Assembly: GCA_008921705.1 (NCBI GenBank)
Contig: VFFE01007034.1
Location: 874 to 64,873, forward strand
From: Burhinus oedicnemus
Lineage: Eukaryota > Chordata > Aves > Charadriiformes > Burhinidae
DNA length: 64,000 nucleotides
Direction of reading: 5' to 3'
Made by a program: the position numbers and the translations under genes
Part shown: piece by piece, positions 59,201 through 64,000 of the stretch
How the letters are laid out: each line of letters begins with the position of its first letter
Numbering within the stretch: the stretch's first letter is position 1
The notes under the pieces: model-generated
Database searches by the model: none
What the model saw: the letters and a program-made list of their open reading frames with translations, nothing else
Told to the model about the DNA's origin: nothing

Positions 59201-62200
59201 AGAAGCTAACAAGCACAATGAGACATGTTTGCTATTGGGAGCAAAAAGTATTAGATATAAATAAAATGTTATAAGAAATGTAAATGTGGGAAAGCACCAG
59301 CGAGGACCCCTTCCCTCTCCCCATGGAAAAATAGCTTCACACACCCAAAGCCACAGGAATTGTGTGGGTGCTGAATAGGAAGGTACTAATGCAAACACAT
59401 GGAAAACTTGTTGTTGCTCACAGTGTAATGCCTGCATGGCCAACTGACATAGGTTTACTGTGCGCATCACAGTATTTTCTGTTTTTCATATAATCCCACT
59501 TCCTAGAATCATGTGGTTACACGAGAATTTTGGCTTACAATTAAGAAAAATGCATGTCTGGCCTTTAAGGGGTGTGGAAAAGGCCTGAAAAACAAATTAG
59601 GGCTCAAAAATTAGATCTTGCTGTCTGGGTTTATCTTAATTTTTTTAAGCCAAAATGTTAAGCCTTAACTTGTGACTAACGAGAGCCAGGGGAACTCCCC
59701 CTTCCCCCTCTGCCAGCAGTTGGGACTGATGACACTGAACTCGTTTGCAGAGTATTTAGACCTGATCCAGTGAGATACCAGAAACTAAAGGACTGGCAGA
59801 GAAATATGCTGTGGTATAACTGGGTTAACAAAGATGAATAATCAAATTCTTCAGGCCCAATTTAGGTATTTGCAGATATTCCGAGAAGTTAATCTGTTTA
59901 TGGTCCAGTCCTAAAAAGATGTAGAGCTCCTTCAATTCCTTCTGTTGCTGCTGACTGTACAGACCACCCAACACCACCTGCAATCAGGTCCCAATAAATT
60001 TCGATTAAGACTTGACATGGCGCCCTGCAATCCAGAACAGATTAAGGTAATACACATCCAGATTGCTGCCACCTACTCTGATATGCCAGTGTGCACGTGA
60101 CCATATGTGAGCCAGCTCAGGGAGTTATTGAGCAAAAAAATAACCCAGAAGCAGAATGATGTGAGCAGCCATAAAGGTGTGACACAGGAGAAGAATATAA
60201 ATAAAAGTAAAAATTACAGCTCCCTGCAGATGTGTACGTGCAGATGTACCAGCCGTAGCAGCAAGTGCAAGGAGCAGACAGCAACAGGACACTGGGCGAC
60301 AGGCTGGCAAGCAGGAAAGCAGAAACCTGGACTTAGACCTAAGTTACGGCAAAACCACACCCAGGATCTACAAGCAAGTCCCTGACGCTCCAGCGTAGGT
60401 GTCTTGCCGCATGTGACTGCCAAGGGCTTCAAATGCAGAAACAGGTGCACCCTCGCCAGCCCACACAGAACAGAAGCAGCAGCAGGGCAGGGAAATTCTA
60501 CATTTTCAGTACCAGCCCTCTGCTAGTAACGTGTTTGCTATCATTCCAGGTTAGAAGCAGGCACTATGGGAAGCAGGAGATTCTGATCAGATTTACAACC
60601 ATTTCCAAAGGGGAGATTAATTTAGAGTTTAATGTTTCCATGTCATTTTATTACCATAGACTCTATTGTTCCTGTGAACCCAAATACAGCTTTCTCACCT
60701 CAGCAAAGGACTGGGTATAAAAGAACATTGCATGGCAGCCAGAAGAACTCAAAGGAGCCAGCCCCCTGTCAGCAACTCTGAAAACAAGTAACTACAAGAA
60801 GAAGATGCTAGGGAAAGCACTGGAAACCTCCTCAAACCCTCTGCAAAGTCTAGCATGGAAATACTCCAAATGGAAGCCAAGGGGAAGGCATTTTTCTGAC
60901 TTTGCCTTTCAGAACAAGTGGTGAAAAGTTGTATAAATCAGGGTTTTAAATGGTGTAACTGATACACATCAATCTTATGAAATGCTTTTTATAACTAGCT
61001 TCACAATTACCACTACCTTATTTCAAAGTTTTTATGGTAGTAATTACAAATCATAGATGTTGTAGTTAAGATTTAGCATTAGTTCCTAACGCTATAATTA
61101 ACATTTTATACAAATAAAATAAAAAAGTAGAGCCCTACAGGTACAAGCTTAAGAAAAAAAATAAGAAATAGCACAGCCTGACCAACAATACTGATATTCC
61201 CTATCTCAGCAATATTTCCCCTTAGTTGTCAATGGGCAAGAATTATGCCAACATAATTTCGCATGCAGTATAGCTCCAAGTCTGTATTACTTTAAAGCAT
61301 ATATTTTATACCAGCTCAGAAATATCACTAGCATTTCTGTGACATACTAATTACAATATTTTTTCCCATTTTAATAATTAAATGAGTTTCAATGATAAGG
61401 AACAATTACAGATATTTTAATCCTTCCTCCCTCCATTTCCATTTTTCTGCATACCAGCGAGGGGGCAGAGTTTGCTTCCTACCACCACCCTTCACGATTT
61501 CCTAAAGTAGTATTCTTTGATGGCTCCATGGCTCTTCAGATACTAGCTGAGCAATCAAAATCCTGAGACTGCCCGTTGGCAGTCTTTGAAGACATTGACT
61601 CCGACTCTTGACTGGCCTACGGCTTCCTTTTTCTCAATCCTGTGGCACATAAAACTACCTCTCTCTTTCCCCTCCCAGGTCCTGCCCTATCAGATGGCGA
61701 TGCAGAGGAGTAAAATAAGGTCCGTGTGCCTTAAATTCATCCCAAACTCGTGACTTCAGTGTGCTAGTGAGAAATTAGAACATGAGGCAATTTAACTCCT
61801 AACAGTCACCATGACTAATAGTGTAATATGGACCCAATACGATTTCCTTTACCTCTTTTATGACACGATCACAAAATAATGCCAGCTCCAGCTGAGAAAT
61901 GCAAAGTCCTCGGTACACTTGCATCCACCAACCTACGCAGGCGTGCATGCTATATTCTAATTGAAGTTGTGCATACTTTAGCATGAATGAGAAACTTCCC
62001 CTGGGAAGCTACAGGCACCAGTTAAATGAAATCTAAGACTCGGCTAGCTGTCTTTCCCATTACCTGCAACACACTTTGATCACTGGGGCATAAATAAACA
62101 CATAAACATCCCATCTCTCCCAAGTTCAATGAGATACAGCAGAGTTCCTCCAGTTCAGCCTCATAGGTGGCTCTCAATCATACCTTCTGACACTGCCCAT

Positions 62201-62880
62201 CAAATTCACCTAAACAAGTTTATCAGCCTTGGCACATGGCAAGATGTTTTGCTGTGTTTTAAAAAAAAAACAAAAAACAACAAAAAAACCCCAAACCCAG
62301 GCAACAGCAAAGAGTACAATCTGGTATGGTGGTATGATCGCTGCAGTGCTCGGGAAACCTAAGAGCAACAGAGGTGCTTGAAGGGGGAGGGACTGGGAGG
62401 GTACCAGGAAGGGGGATGGGGGTGTCAGTGGACCATGCCCAAGAGGGAGGGAAGAGTCAGAGCTCTCCTTAGAGTTTTCTTCCCAAAGGCCCTCCTGTAT
62501 GGAAAATGGGTCTTCAGTCTTACCTCTGCCAGACTGAAACACGTGAGGAACCCAGCTTTCAACACAAATGTTTGCTGACTGTTACTGAACCCAGCACCTC
62601 GCCTCTGCCATGTGTGACAGCCAGCTGGTTGGCACGTTAGTGAACAGGCGGGGGGGCACAAAGTGAGCGACTTTTGCAAGTCCCTGGCTCAACAGGACAG
62701 AAGAACTGCAATGAGGCACAGAGCTGAGGACAAGACAAGAGAGGTCCCACTCTCACAGCAGGCTGAGCGAGAGGCTGAGGCAGTGGTCCTGGTCTAGGAG
62801 GAGCAGCAAAGCAGGGGGGTTAAACAACCCGAGTCCAGCCACTGTTTTATGAGCAACAGCTCTGCCTTTGCTCAGTGGTA

Positions 62881-62916
62881 GATCCTGCAGCGCTGACAGA
62901 TCCTGCAGCGCTGACA
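62881..62916. repeat. 18-bp tandem duplication
   Basis: Two perfect copies of 'gatcctgcagcgctgaca'. Noncoding as far as I can tell. Confidence 0.95.
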
Positions 62917-64000
62917 GCTGTATCTGGTTACGACTCACTGCCAGGAGGCTGCTGAAGTGAACAGCAACACACGCCTTGATGTGACAAATCTACTCTGTCA
63001 CCCTTGGCAGCGCTTTACACAAGAGGTATGACACAGATCACGGTAGATCGGCTCCCAAGAAGCAATCACATTAGAAAAGGTGCAATTACAGCTATTCCCA
63101 CAGCAGGGGATTATCAGCATTACTGCTTTTGTCACGCACATGGGAAACACCCCGCACTCCAAACTTTTGGCTATTCCTGCGCTACTAGCATTTACCCTAA
63201 CAGAAGGTGACAAAGATGCACCCATAGGACTGCTGTTTCAAGTCTTGCCTCTACTAACAGCTACAGCTTATGGAGAGTTAAACACAGTTGTGGTCACCTA
63301 GAAATTTCAAGCTAGTGAGTCCACAAAGGACAACTATGATCATCAGTAACATAACACAGGCTGAAATGGGAACACGCACATTAGGATAGCAGGAGCTCTC
63401 CCTCCTTCAATTCCCCACTACAGTCACTCATTAAAGGAAGGATCTACAAAAGCTTAGATTACAAGCAGGTATTTTTTTTTTCCCAAGGCAAACAAGAACT
63501 GTGCCTTCATCTCCAGACCTCATCCAGTAGAATCATCAGTTCCTAATTCTGTCGGTTTCCAGCATTTTCTGCCCGTCTGAGGGTCATCTGTGCAACTGAG
63601 GTAATACTAACCGCTCCTACCTCACAGACATACTCTGAGGATTAGTCAGGGAGTGGCGGCTCAGTGCACTGAATATGCAAAGCCCTATTATAAACTCTGT
63701 ATCTGATTGCAACCATAAGCAAAGTCTTATTTAAGCAATCCTTTCACCAACAAAAATATATTGACTGCCCATTCTGTTCCTTCTGTGTCTTTTGCCTCCA
63801 AGCTCATCAAGATACAAAACATGTTACTAAGGTATTTTCCTGCTGTGCTGCAGAGATGCTTAGTGCAAACAATAGATACATTTTTCATACAAAGTAGTGT
63901 CCATAATTACTTGTTTCAGCTCATTTTGCATCAGTATTACTGTGGTATCATAATCGTTGTACTGCAGGGATCTCACTGCCCAGTCAATGAAAGCCCCCGC

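Larger units (their letters stand above)
51783..64000. other. Presumed ARHGEF5 5' intron and upstream region
   Basis: 12.2 kb with no coding exon I can support and no clear CR1. A 5' noncoding ARHGEF5 exon must exist upstream of the acceptor at 51783; minus-strand donor-like sites occur (for example near 55235, 57173 and 58935), but none can be chosen. A GC-richer patch lies at 55930-56210. Confidence 0.5.

Noticed and set aside
1..64000. A novel defence, mobile or biosynthetic system
   Set aside because: All the coding signal I can support is explained by two known vertebrate genes and retroelement remnants. Nothing in the window supports such a system.

Overview
The window is vertebrate nuclear DNA from a bird. 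CR1 LINE copies carry the avian 3' end (imperfect 'attctatgattct' repeats), there is a solo LTR of the type common in neoavian genomes, and the genes have short GT-AG exons in long introns. I found no bacterial or viral gene system, CRISPR array or tRNA. Two protein-coding genes, both on the minus strand and in tandem, explain essentially all the coding signal.

ARHGEF5 (TIM, a Rho guanine nucleotide exchange factor) runs from the ATG at 51770 to the stop at 35935. I assembled 14 coding exons whose splice phases all agree. They give 5259 nt, 1752 codons plus stop. A 3.6 kb first coding exon encodes a long, probably disordered N-terminal region. It is followed by the TIM inhibitory helix, then DH, PH and SH3 domains. 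The 5' noncoding exon or exons were not found. They should lie upstream, within or beyond 51.8-64 kb.

NOBOX (oocyte homeobox transcription factor) follows about 5.9 kb downstream, from the ATG near 30078 to the stop at 15367. Nine exons join in frame to 2244 nt, 747 codons plus stop. The homeodomain is split over three exons, with the paired-class intron between homeodomain residues 46 and 47. One exon (25816-25977) is uncertain. A 54-nt in-frame cassette exon (20469-20522) may be part of some transcripts. A strong CpG island (about 30.5-31.4 kb) lies just upstream of NOBOX.

The remainder is introns and intergenic DNA: four clear CR1 copies (19-675, 7361-7868, 11318-12113, 39925-40600), one LTR (8788-9596), an old MIR-like SINE downstream of the ARHGEF5 stop (about 35530-35690), and simple repeats. 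The first 14.5 kb and the last 12 kb show no exon I can support. The two genes act in unrelated processes (Rho-GTPase signalling; oocyte transcription), and I see no sequence evidence that they work together. The most useful points for follow-up are the undecided exons of NOBOX and ARHGEF5, the minimal upstream ORF at the ARHGEF5 start codon, and the CpG island between the genes.
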